A stretch of 64,000 nt of DNA, taken from positions 26,004 to 90,003 of the forward strand of contig JAEWBN010000021.1 of assembly GCA_023391095.1 (NCBI GenBank), given 5' to 3'. Positions 18,049-26,037 of the stretch are shown piece after piece. The position numbers were made by a program, and so were the translations under genes. The number at the start of each line of letters is the position of its first letter. The first letter of the stretch is position 1. This stretch comes from Pseudomonadota bacterium (GTDB lineage: Bacteria > Pseudomonadota > Alphaproteobacteria > Rhizobiales > Devosiaceae). A model generated the notes under the pieces. The model was not told the DNA's origin, searched no databases, and saw nothing but the letters and a program-made list of their open reading frames with translations.

Positions 18049-18921
18049 ATGTTTCCTGAACTGATCGACACGCGTCCGCTGCGCCGGGCGATTGACGACG
18101 GCCTCAACTGGGTCGTCCGCAACTGGGGTGGCGAGCTTGAAGCCGCTGCCTATCCGCTCCTCATGCTGCTCAATTCCATCGAGCGCCTGCTCGTCGCCAC
18201 CCCCTGGTGGCTGATGATGGCCATCGTGGTCGGAGTGGCGTGGCTGGCGACCCGCAACTGGCGCCTGCCCAGCCTGGTCCTGGTCTCCCTGCTGTTTCTC
18301 GGCATTATGGGGCTCTGGCGCGACGCCATGGCCACGACGGCGCTGATGATCGCGGCGACGCTGACGGTGATCGTCGCATCCATCCCCATTGGCGTCTGGA
18401 TGAGCCGGTCCCTGCGCGTCCGGCAGATCGTGACGCCCGTGCTCGATCTGATGCAGACCCTGCCGAGCTTTGTTTATCTCATCCCCACGGTGATGATCTT
18501 TGGCCCGGGCAAGATCCCGGCACTGCTCGCCACCATCGTTTATGCCGCGCCGCCCCTGGTGCGGCTGACCGACCTTGGCCTGCGCTCGGTCGATCCGGCC
18601 GTCATGGAAGCCAGCCGGTCCTTCGGCACCACGCCCAGCCAGCGGCTGCTTGGCGTACAGATCCCGCTGGCCCTGCCCACCATTCTGGCCGGGGTGAACC
18701 AGACCACCATGATGGCGCTCGCCATGGTGGTGATCGCTTCCATGATCGGTGCCGGCGGGCTGGGCTATCAGGTCCTCCAGGGCATTGGCCGGCTGGAAGT
18801 CAGCCGCGGGCTCTTTGCGGGCCTGGGCATTGTCGTCCTCGCCATCATCTTTGACCGCATCACCCAGTCGTTCGGCAAGCAGTTGCAGGGCCGCATCGGC
18901 CTGACGGAGGCGCGCACATGA
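18049..18921 (+). CDS. Glycine betaine/choline type ABC transporter, permease
   Basis: An inner-membrane permease of 290 residues, ProW/OpuAB-like, with a 65-residue N-terminal segment then about six membrane helices. The ATPase-contact loop is visible (MEASRSFGTTPSQRLLGVQIP) and the GAGGLGYQVLQGIG stretch is the family signature. ATG 18049 was chosen because the usual MFPE-type N-terminus begins there; ATG 18004 would add 15 residues and neither has a strong ribosome site. It overlaps the ATPase gene by four bases. Confidence 0.9.
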   Translation: MFPELIDTRPLRRAIDDGLNWVVRNWGGELEAAAYPLLMLLNSIERLLVATPWWLMMAIVVGVAWLATRNWRLPSLVLVSLLFLGIMGLWRDAMATTALMIAATLTVIVASIPIGVWMSRSLRVRQIVTPVLDLMQTLPSFVYLIPTVMIFGPGKIPALLATIVYAAPPLVRLTDLGLRSVDPAVMEASRSFGTTPSQRLLGVQIPLALPTILAGVNQTTMMALAMVVIASMIGAGGLGYQVLQGIGRLEVSRGLFAGLGIVVLAIIFDRITQSFGKQLQGRIGLTEART

Positions 18922-19982
18922 ACGCCATCGATTCCAATACCGACTTCGCCATCCGCATGCGCGGCGTCACCAAGATCTTCGGCTCCGACCCGGAGGGGGC
19001 GCTTGCGCTGCTGCGCGCCGGCAAGTCCAAGACCGAGGTACAGGCCGAAACCGACCACGTTGTCGGGCTCGACAATGTCTCGCTCGATATCGCCCGGGGC
19101 GAAATATTCGTCGTCATGGGCCTGTCGGGTTCCGGCAAGTCCACGCTGATCCGTCACGTCAACCGGCTGATCGACCCCACGGCTGGCGAGATCGTCGTCG
19201 AGGGCCATGACGTCATGAAGATGAGCCTGCCCGAATTGCGCACCTATCGGCGCAATACCGTGGCCATGGTGTTCCAGAAGTTCGGTCTGTTGCCGCACCG
19301 CTCGGTCATCGACAATGTCGCCTATGGGCTCGAGGTCAAGGGTGTGCCCAAGGCCGAGCGGCTCGAACGGGCTGCCAAGTGGATCGAGACGGTGGGCCTC
19401 TCCGGCTATGAACAGAGCCGGCCGCGGCAATTGTCGGGCGGCCAGCAACAGCGGGTGGGCCTCGCCCGTGCGCTGGCGCTCGACACCGACATCATTCTCA
19501 TGGACGAGGCCTTTTCCGCCCTCGACCCCCTGATCCGTTCGGGCATGCAGGACCAGTTGATGGAGCTGCAGAAGAGCCTGGGCAAGACCATCCTCTTCAT
19601 CACCCACGATTTCGACGAGGCCCTCAAGATTGCCGATCGCATCGCCGTGCTCAAGGATGGCGCGGTGCAGCAGGAGGGCAGGCCGAAGGATATCGTGCTC
19701 AAGCCCGCCAATGAGCATATCGAGGAGTTTGTGCGCGAGGTGAACAAGGCGCGCGTCATCCAGCTGCGCACCATCATGGAGCGTGGCAATTTCGATCGCT
19801 GCGCCCAGGCGGTGCCGGCGAGCACGCGCTGCGAGGAAATCCTGCCCTATTTCGCCGAGCATCAGTGGATCGGGGTGCTCGACGATGAGGGCCGCCAGAT
19901 CGGTCGGGTGACGGCAGACCGCATCATCCGGGCCCTGGCGCGCTATACGCCGGGGGTCAGCGAGGGCAACGGAGGCTCTTGA
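18918..19982 (+). CDS. Glycine betaine/choline type ABC transporter, ATP-binding protein
   Basis: ProV/OpuAA-like ATPase of 354 residues. Walker A is GLSGSGKST, the signature is LSGGQQQRVGLARAL, Walker B is IILMDEAFSALDP and the H-loop is LFITHDFDEA. The N-terminus has the family extension (LRAGKSKTEVQAET) that precedes the core. The region after about residue 280 resembles a shortened CBS-type tail (ending GRVTADRIIRAL), where longer homologues sense ionic strength. ATGA overlap with the permease gene shows coupling. It energises uptake for one or both upstream binding proteins. Confidence 0.92.
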   Translation: MNAIDSNTDFAIRMRGVTKIFGSDPEGALALLRAGKSKTEVQAETDHVVGLDNVSLDIARGEIFVVMGLSGSGKSTLIRHVNRLIDPTAGEIVVEGHDVMKMSLPELRTYRRNTVAMVFQKFGLLPHRSVIDNVAYGLEVKGVPKAERLERAAKWIETVGLSGYEQSRPRQLSGGQQQRVGLARALALDTDIILMDEAFSALDPLIRSGMQDQLMELQKSLGKTILFITHDFDEALKIADRIAVLKDGAVQQEGRPKDIVLKPANEHIEEFVREVNKARVIQLRTIMERGNFDRCAQAVPASTRCEEILPYFAEHQWIGVLDDEGRQIGRVTADRIIRALARYTPGVSEGNGGS

Positions 19983-20103
19983 TCAGACTTGAGGCCTAGA
20001 ACGACAGTCTGATGACAGCTTTGCACGCCGGACAGTTGCGCAGCGGCGTGGGCCGTGGCTATAACCGGGCTGGTTAAGCCTAGACGGCAGGGGAGCAACA
20101 GCC

Positions 20104-20520
20104 TTGGAATTGAAGCGGATCAACGACCACGTCAGTGTTTCGGGCCAGATCGAACCATCTGATGTGGCCACGCTCAAAGACCTGGGCTTTGTTGCCATCG
20201 TCAACAACCGTCCGGACGGGGAAGCCCCCGATCAGCCGGCCGGCGCCGAGATCGAAGCAGCCGCCAAGGCTGCCGGGCTTGCCTATCATGCCATTCCGCT
20301 GGGTCGCGAAGGGGTCAATCCCGATCTCGTGGCCCAGACCAAGGCCGTGCTTGAGGGGAGCAACGGTCCGGTCTTCTGTTATTGCCGTTCGGGTACCCGC
20401 TCGACCACGCTGTGGGCCCTGAGCCAGGCGGGAGAGGCACCAGCCGAGGAGATCATCTCCCAGGCGGCAGAGGCTGGATATGACATGAGCCACCTGGCCG
20501 GGTATCTCGGCCGGAACTGA
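20104..20520 (+). CDS. TIGR01244/DUF442-type phosphatase-like protein
   Basis: A 138-residue protein of the beta-lactamase-hydrolase-like phosphatase family (DUF442), found alone or fused to sulfur dioxygenase-type metallohydrolases. The active-site loop is CRSGTRST (Cys94), and the N-terminus SVSGQIEPSDVATLKDLGF matches the family. It starts at TTG with GGGGAG 8 bases upstream; no ATG fits. Proposed roles in the family include sulfide metabolism and protein phosphatase activity, neither proven. No metallohydrolase or SQR gene is adjacent here. It lies just upstream of pyc but two hairpins intervene. Confidence 0.85.
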   Translation: MELKRINDHVSVSGQIEPSDVATLKDLGFVAIVNNRPDGEAPDQPAGAEIEAAAKAAGLAYHAIPLGREGVNPDLVAQTKAVLEGSNGPVFCYCRSGTRSTTLWALSQAGEAPAEEIISQAAEAGYDMSHLAGYLGRN

Positions 20521-20532
20521 GAGAGACCTTTC

Positions 20533-20596
20533 GACGGTTGGGCGGTCAACCGTCCCTTCCGTTGCTGTTGCTGAGCCGGACCGGCCTGCCCGGTCC
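20533..20596 (+). other. Two hairpins in the leader of pyruvate carboxylase
   Basis: GACGGTTG/CAACCGTC (20533-20554) and GGACCGG/CCGGTCC (20578-20596) are perfect stems with 5-6 base loops in the 105 bases before pyc. Neither has a T-run. The first may help end the upstream transcript; the second sits in the probable pyc 5' leader. Confidence 0.4.
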
Positions 20597-20625
20597 CAAG
20601 CCCCTCATGCTCGGAATTTAAATCG

Positions 20626-23600
20626 ATGCCAATCAAGAAAATCCTCGTCGCGAACCGCAGCGAAATCGCTATCCGTGTGTTCCGCGCTGCCAATGAACTG
20701 GGGCTCAAGACTGTCGCGGCCTATGCCGAGGAAGACAAACTGGCCCTCCATCGCTTCAAGGCGGACGAGGCCTATCTGATCGGCAAGGGCAAGGGCCCGG
20801 TCGAAGCCTATCTGCAGATCGACGAATATATCCGCATCGCCAGGCTCTCCGGCGCCGACGCCATCCATCCCGGCTACGGTCTTCTTTCCGAAAGCCCGGA
20901 ATTCGTCGACGCCTGCGAGGCGGCGGGCATCATCTTTATCGGGCCGCGGGCCCAGACCATGCGCGATCTGGGCAACAAGGTTGCCGCGCGCAACATGGCC
21001 ATTGCCTCCAACGTGCCTGTTGTTCCGGCCACCGATGCGCTGCCTGATGATATGGAAGCGGTCAAGCGCATGGCCGCCGAGATCGGTTACCCGCTGATGC
21101 TCAAGGCATCCTGGGGTGGCGGTGGCCGCGGCATGCGCCGCATCATGGACGAGTCCACCCTTGTGGCCGAAGTCTCCGAAGGCAAGCGCGAAGCCAAGGC
21201 CGCCTTCGGCAAGGACGAGATGTATCTCGAAAAGCTGATCGAGCGCGCCCGCCACGTGGAAGTGCAGCTGATCGGCGACGACCATGGCAATCTCGTCCAT
21301 CTCTACGAACGCGACTGCTCGGTGCAGCGCCGCAACCAGAAGGTTGTCGAACGCGCCCCCGCGCCCTACCTTTCCGACGCAGTCCGCAAGGAACTGACCG
21401 ACGCCGCCGTGCGCCTGGGCAAGGCCGCCAATTATCGCGGCGCCGGTACGGTCGAATTCCTCATGGATGCCGATACCGACAAGTTCTACTTCATCGAAGT
21501 GAACCCGCGCATCCAGGTGGAACACACCGTCACCGAGGAAGTCACCGGTATCGACATCGTCAAGGCGCAGATCCATCTGCTCGACGGCGCTGTCATCGGC
21601 ACGCCCGAGTCCGGCGTCCCGGCACAGGAAAACATCCGCCTCAACGGCAATGCCATCCAGTGCCGTGTCACCACCGAGGACCCCGAGCAGAACTTCATCC
21701 CCGACTATGGCCGCATCACCGCCTATCGCGGCGCCACCGGTTTCGGCGTGCGGCTCGATGGCGGCACGGCTTATTCCGGCGCTGTCATCACCCGCTACTA
21801 CGATCCGCTCTTGGAAAAGGTCACCTGCTGGGCGCCCTCAGCCGATGAAGCGATTGCGCGCATGCACCGCGCCCTGCGCGAATTCCGCATCCGTGGCGTG
21901 GCGACCAATCTCGCCTTCCTCGAAAACATCATCACCCACCCCGATTTCCTCGAGAACCGCTATACGACGCGCTTCATCGACACGACGCCTGATCTCTTCA
22001 ACTTCAAGCCGCGCAAGGACCGGGCGACCAAGCTCCTGAGCTATATCGCCGACGTCACCGTCAACGGGCATCCCGAAGTGCGCGACCGGCCGCGTCCGCC
22101 GGCCGATGCCGCGGCGCCGATCCTGCCCGAATTTCCGCCGCTGTCAGTGGTTGAAGGCTCCCGCCAGGTCCTCGACCGGGACGGCCCGGAACGGCTCGCC
22201 AGGTGGATGAAGGCGCAGGAGCGGGTGCTTTTCACCGATACGACCATGCGCGACGCGCACCAGTCGCTGCTTGCGACGCGCATGCGCTCCTTCGACATTA
22301 CCCGTATTGCTCAGGCATATTCGCGCGGCCTGCCCGACCTCTTCAGCCTCGAATGCTGGGGCGGGGCGACGTTTGACGTTTCCATGCGCTTCCTCAACGA
22401 GGATCCCTGGGAACGGCTGGCCAAGGTGCGCGAAGGCGCGCCAAACATCCTCACCCAGATGCTGCTGCGCGGCTCCAATGGCGTCGGCTACACCAATTAC
22501 CCCGACAATGTGGTGCAGTTCTTCGTCAAGCAGGCAGCGCGCGGCGGAGTCGATATTTTCCGCATCTTCGACTGCCTCAACTGGGTCGAGAATATGCGCG
22601 TCTCCATCGACGCGGTGGCGGCCGAGGGAAAGGTCGCCGAAGGCGCCATCTGCTATACCGGCGACCTGTTCGACCCTGATCGCTCCAAGTATGACCTCAA
22701 ATATTATGTGGGTCTGGCCAAGGAGCTGGAATCTGCCGGTGTCCATGTCCTTGGCATCAAGGACATGGCGGGGCTGTTGAAGCCTGCTGCGGCCAAGAAG
22801 CTGGTCGAGGTGCTCAAGCAGGAAGTCGGCCTGCCCATCCACCTTCATACCCATGACACGTCAGGCGCTTCGGCGGCGACGGTTCTGGCAGCGGTTGCAG
22901 CCGGTGTCGATGCCGTCGACGCGGCCATGGATGCCCTTTCCTCGACCACGTCGCAGCCAACCCTCGGTTCGCTCGTGGCTGCGCTCGAGGGCGACGCGCG
23001 CGATCCCGGCCTCGACGCCAGGGCAATCCGCCAGATTTCCTTTTACTGGGAAGCCGTGCGCACCCAGTACCGGGCCTTCGAGAGCGATCTCAAGGGCGGC
23101 GCCTCGGAAGTCTATCTGCACGAAATGCCGGGCGGCCAGTTCACCAATCTCAAGGAGCAGGCGCGCTCGCTGGGTCTTGAAACCCGCTGGCACGAGGTCG
23201 CCCAGACCTATGCCGACGTCAACCAGATGTTCGGCGATATCGTCAAGGTCACGCCCTCGTCCAAGGTGGTCGGCGACATGGCGCTGGCCATGGTCTCGGC
23301 CGGCATTACCCGCGCCGATGTCGAAAACCCGGACAAGGACATTGCCTTCCCCGATTCGGTGGTCGGCTTCTTTGCCGGTGACCTGGGCCAGCCGCCGGGT
23401 GGATTCCCCGAAACGCTGCAGAAGAAGGTTCTCAAGGGCAAGACCCCGCTGACCGAGCGTCCGGGCTCCTATCTCAAGCCCATTGACGTCGAAGCCGAGC
23501 GCAAGAAGATTTCCGAAGAGGTCGGCATGCCGGTCGACGATTTCCGGCTCGCCTCGTACCTCATGTATCCCAAGGTCTATTCGGACTTCGAAAAGACCCA

Positions 23601-24066
23601 GGATCGCTATGGCCCGACGGAAGTGCTGCCCACGCCGGTCTATTTCTACGGGCTTCAGGAAGGCGACGAACTGCTGGTCGATATCGAAAAGGGCAAAACC
23701 CTTGTCGTGACCTATCAGGGCCGTGCCCCCACCAATGAAAAGGGCGAAGTGCGCGTCTTCTTCGACCTCAACGGCCAGCCGCGCACCATCACCGTGCCGG
23801 ATCGTCTCAAGGCCGGCGAGGTCAAGGTTCGCGCCAAGGCCGCGGCCGGTGATCCCAAGCAGGTCGGCGCGCCCATGCCCGGCGTCATCTCGACCCTCGC
23901 CGTCAAGGAAGGCCAGAAGGTTACCGCAGGCGACGTGCTCTGCTCCATCGAAGCGATGAAGATGGAAACGGCGATCCACGCGGAAGTGGATGGCGTGGTG
24001 GCCGAACTCCTGATCAAGCCCGGCGACCAGATCGACGCCAAGGACCTCTTGGTCCGGCTGGACTAA
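20626..24066 (+). CDS. pyc: Pyruvate carboxylase
   Basis: Biotin-dependent, ATP-driven carboxylation of pyruvate to oxaloacetate, the main anaplerotic reaction in many Hyphomicrobiales. The 1146-residue single-chain enzyme has the biotin carboxylase domain (about 1-460, with KASWGGGGRGMR), the carboxyltransferase domain (about 530-820, starting FTDTTMRDAHQSL), the tetramerisation/PC allosteric region and a C-terminal biotinyl domain with EAMKMET (biotinyl lysine about K1112). Length and order are those of full alpha4 pyruvate carboxylases. ATG 20626 follows GGAA. It is monocistronic: a perfect bidirectional terminator follows. Confidence 0.98.
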   Translation: MPIKKILVANRSEIAIRVFRAANELGLKTVAAYAEEDKLALHRFKADEAYLIGKGKGPVEAYLQIDEYIRIARLSGADAIHPGYGLLSESPEFVDACEAAGIIFIGPRAQTMRDLGNKVAARNMAIASNVPVVPATDALPDDMEAVKRMAAEIGYPLMLKASWGGGGRGMRRIMDESTLVAEVSEGKREAKAAFGKDEMYLEKLIERARHVEVQLIGDDHGNLVHLYERDCSVQRRNQKVVERAPAPYLSDAVRKELTDAAVRLGKAANYRGAGTVEFLMDADTDKFYFIEVNPRIQVEHTVTEEVTGIDIVKAQIHLLDGAVIGTPESGVPAQENIRLNGNAIQCRVTTEDPEQNFIPDYGRITAYRGATGFGVRLDGGTAYSGAVITRYYDPLLEKVTCWAPSADEAIARMHRALREFRIRGVATNLAFLENIITHPDFLENRYTTRFIDTTPDLFNFKPRKDRATKLLSYIADVTVNGHPEVRDRPRPPADAAAPILPEFPPLSVVEGSRQVLDRDGPERLARWMKAQERVLFTDTTMRDAHQSLLATRMRSFDITRIAQAYSRGLPDLFSLECWGGATFDVSMRFLNEDPWERLAKVREGAPNILTQMLLRGSNGVGYTNYPDNVVQFFVKQAARGGVDIFRIFDCLNWVENMRVSIDAVAAEGKVAEGAICYTGDLFDPDRSKYDLKYYVGLAKELESAGVHVLGIKDMAGLLKPAAAKKLVEVLKQEVGLPIHLHTHDTSGASAATVLAAVAAGVDAVDAAMDALSSTTSQPTLGSLVAALEGDARDPGLDARAIRQISFYWEAVRTQYRAFESDLKGGASEVYLHEMPGGQFTNLKEQARSLGLETRWHEVAQTYADVNQMFGDIVKVTPSSKVVGDMALAMVSAGITRADVENPDKDIAFPDSVVGFFAGDLGQPPGGFPETLQKKVLKGKTPLTERPGSYLKPIDVEAERKKISEEVGMPVDDFRLASYLMYPKVYSDFEKTQDRYGPTEVLPTPVYFYGLQEGDELLVDIEKGKTLVVTYQGRAPTNEKGEVRVFFDLNGQPRTITVPDRLKAGEVKVRAKAAAGDPKQVGAPMPGVISTLAVKEGQKVTAGDVLCSIEAMKMETAIHAEVDGVVAELLIKPGDQIDAKDLLVRLD

Positions 24067-24069
24067 AGC

Positions 24070-24097
24070 AAAAGGCCCGGAGCGATCCGGGCCTTTT
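24070..24097. terminator. Bidirectional terminator between pyc and the rnk operon
   Basis: A perfect 11-bp stem (24070-24080 with 24087-24097) with A4 and T4 at the outer ends, so it can work for both convergent units. Confidence 0.85.
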
Positions 24098-24101
24098 CGG
24101 T

Positions 24102-24551
24102 TCAGGCGGCGCTGGGGCCGGGGTCCTCGCCATCGCGCGCCGGCGTATTGGCAACCTTGAGCACCTTGATCCGGTGCGTGACTCCGTCGGCATCGAGCCA
24201 GCTCATCACATGGTCCGGTCGAAGGCCCAGCAGGGCTGCGCCATGCGATGAGGTCACCGACAGCCGATAGCCGCCGGGCAGGTGCTCGTCGCCGGGCATG
24301 ACCAGCTTCACCGTCCGCTCCTCGCCGGGAACCGGCTTGTAGCGCACGATCGAGCCGATGCGCACCACGTCGGGCGGCAGGGCCGTGTCCTCGACGATCC
24401 GCGCCCGATCCAGCTCATAGAGCAGGAAGTCGATGCGGTCGCTGCTGTCCCCGATATCGGTCATCGCCGCGATGGTGAGCTTTTTGTGCTCCTTCTGGCC
24501 GATGATGATTTCGGGCGACTGGCCCCAGTCTGCAAGCGAGATCGTGGTCAT
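24102..24551 (-). CDS. rnk: Rnk-like regulator of nucleoside diphosphate kinase (GreA/B C-terminal fold)
   Basis: A 149-residue protein with the two-part layout of Rnk: an N-terminal helical hairpin (about 1-60, with IDFLLYELDRARIV) and a C-terminal GreA/GreB-type domain (about 65-140, with VRIGSIVRYKPV and GAALLGLRPDHVMSW). Rnk proteins bind RNA polymerase near the secondary channel and were first linked to Ndk levels. The last of three closely packed minus-strand genes: its ATG overlaps the stop of a small zinc-ribbon gene by four bases. Family call is good; the physiological role here is inferred. Confidence 0.85.
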   Translation of the reverse strand: MTTISLADWGQSPEIIIGQKEHKKLTIAAMTDIGDSSDRIDFLLYELDRARIVEDTALPPDVVRIGSIVRYKPVPGEERTVKLVMPGDEHLPGGYRLSVTSSHGAALLGLRPDHVMSWLDADGVTHRIKVLKVANTPARDGEDPGPSAA

Positions 24552-24721
24552 GTCAGCTCCTTGCCGTCCGGCTTGGCCGGCTCGGTCTTGCGGTCATAAA
24601 CCGAAAACAGGTGCTCTGGCGGGGACCCGGTGTCCCCATAGCTCTTGTGGCACCAGGGGCAGCGCCGGGCTGCCCGTGGGCGGGGGCCGGAACAGGACCG
24701 GCAATAGCGCAATATCTGCAA
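24548..24721 (-). CDS. Small zinc-ribbon protein (57 residues) in the rnk operon
   Basis: A 57-codon frame starting at TTG, with AAAGGAC about 7 bases upstream, ending TGA inside the rnk start codon (ATGA overlap). Two CxxC knuckles are present: CRSC (residues 7-10) and CPWC (21-24), with an Arg-rich linker between, followed by HKSYGD and a charged tail. This is the spacing of a compact zinc ribbon. The strong ribosome site, knuckles and coupling to rnk make it real, despite the non-ATG start and short length. Function unknown; an RNA polymerase- or ribosome-associated role is a guess from the neighbour. Confidence 0.75.
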   Translation of the reverse strand: MQILRYCRSCSGPRPRAARRCPWCHKSYGDTGSPPEHLFSVYDRKTEPAKPDGKELT

Positions 24722-24739
24722 CGATTTGTCCTTTCCGGG

Positions 24740-24949
24740 TCATGCCAGCGGGGAAGTGCTGAGGGTCTGGAGCACGCGCGCACGATCTTCGGGCGAGCGC
24801 AGGCGAATGGTCATGGTCTCGGTCTTGATCGGGGTCTGCGGCGGCAGGCTGTAGCTCAGCTCGGGCAGGTGCTCTTCGGCCCAGGTGCGGAAGCGGCTGA
24901 TCTTATGGCTGCCGGAAATGGGAAGGGTGACGGAATACTTGAAGGTCAT
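24740..24949 (-). CDS. Small conserved-looking protein of unknown function (69 residues)
   Basis: I do not recognise this protein. It is 69 residues, mixed alpha/beta in character (MTFKYSVTLPISGSHKISRF, then a Trp-containing helix and a strand with KTETMTIRL), without cysteines, signal or membrane segment. The frame is open to 25003 but the start at ATG 24949 fits best, giving a compact domain. Its stop lies 18 bases before the start of the zinc-ribbon gene, so it is probably the first gene of a three-gene operon with the zinc ribbon and rnk. Confidence 0.65.
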   Translation of the reverse strand: MTFKYSVTLPISGSHKISRFRTWAEEHLPELSYSLPPQTPIKTETMTIRLRSPEDRARVLQTLSTSPLA

Positions 24950-25184
24950 CGCAAGGTCTTTCTGACATGCGCAGGCGCCGCGCCTTGCGGCGCGGTTGGG
25001 CATGCTTTTGGATTTGGGGTAGGGCTCAGGATCCTGGTGCCGCTCTTGCCCTCAGGGCAGGTAGCAACACCAGGCCATCAGCCTGCCTTGCGAAGGCGGC
25101 TCTGAAATAGGCGCAGCGCTGTGAACGAGATGCTCATGGCTTTCATCATGGCCAAATCAGAGAACAAGTCAAATCCGGGCCCGG

Positions 25185-25484
25185 CTAAAGCCGCCGGGCG
25201 CGACCGTCGACGGTCTTGCCGTATTTGCCGGCATAGACCGGCTGCGGCACGGGAATGCGCGAAACGATCCAGCTCACCATCAGCGGGATCAGCACCAGGT
25301 CGTCCACCCAGCCTAGCAGCGGCAGCACATCGGGAATGATGTCGAACGGGTTGACCAGGTAGAAGGCGGCAAAAAGCGTCGCCGCCTTGAGATAAAGCGG
25401 GGTCTCGCGCGCCCAGAATGCGGTCCAGAGCTGCACGACTTCCTTGCGGAAGAGGAAAATGCGGGGAAGGAGCCTGTTCATCAT
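25185..25484 (-). CDS. YkvA family (DUF1232) membrane protein
   Basis: A 99-residue protein with the DUF1232 signature VNPFDIIPDVLPLLGWVDDL (residues about 44-63) flanked by hydrophobic segments, so membrane-associated. The family is widespread and of unknown biochemical role, often near stress or osmotic genes. Two adjacent ATG codons occur at the start; AGGG lies just upstream. It stands alone on the minus strand, 235 bases from the rnk operon. Confidence 0.85.
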   Translation of the reverse strand: MMNRLLPRIFLFRKEVVQLWTAFWARETPLYLKAATLFAAFYLVNPFDIIPDVLPLLGWVDDLVLIPLMVSWIVSRIPVPQPVYAGKYGKTVDGRARRL

Positions 25485-25539
25485 GCCCTATAGATGGGGC
25501 CTGCGGACCGCCATTCAAGACCGGACCGCGGCCTGCGAC

Positions 25540-25947
25540 TTACTGGCCGGCGGGCTTGCGGGTCCGCGCCCGTCGTGCCGCTTTCTTTTCCCGGTTTTCG
25601 GCAATGCGCGCTTCCAGCATGCGGATAATGAGGTCGTCCGGCGGCAGGGCGTCGGGCGGAAACTGCAGCGTGCCGGTCGAGGTGCGCCAGGGCGCGATTT
25701 CCTCGGCCATGCCGACAAAGACCGCATTGCCCATGGGAAAGATCGAGCAGTGCCGCTTGAAGGCGAAATAGGCCATCAGCGCGCCGTCCTGGCCAATGCC
25801 GGGCATGGCATAGGTGATGACTTCCTCGGCCTCCGGCGCCGCCGCACGCAGCACCGAACGGATATGGGTCAGGGCCGCGCGAAAGGGCGGCTCAAGGCCC
25901 CCAATATAGGCGTCGATGGTCTTTTCGGGGGTATCGAGAATGTCCAT
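25540..25947 (-). CDS. DUF1801 (YdhG-type iron chaperone-like) protein
   Basis: A 135-residue cytoplasmic protein with the DUF1801 pattern: an N-terminal helix pair (IDAYIGGLEPPFRAALTHIR), then the core EEVITYAMPGI and the FAFKRHCSIFPMG strand region. Relatives include the B. subtilis frataxin-like iron chaperone Fra/YdhG, but most are uncharacterised. The C-terminus is rich in Arg and Lys. It is divergent from ispG, 90 bases away, and followed on the same strand by the YkvA gene about 55 bases on. Confidence 0.85.
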   Translation of the reverse strand: MDILDTPEKTIDAYIGGLEPPFRAALTHIRSVLRAAAPEAEEVITYAMPGIGQDGALMAYFAFKRHCSIFPMGNAVFVGMAEEIAPWRTSTGTLQFPPDALPPDDLIIRMLEARIAENREKKAARRARTRKPAGQ

Positions 25948-26037
25948 GCCGGCCTCCCGCCTGCCGTCACGATATTGTTCTGTTGCGCTGCCAGAAGGGA
26001 AGGCCTATTTCGATTGGGTACTTTATTGGGGTGAAAC

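Noticed and set aside
24553..24783. A 76-codon minus-strand ATG frame overlapping the zinc-ribbon region
   Set aside because: It is in a different frame from the CxxC-containing frame, lacks a ribosome site and has the composition of a shadow frame.
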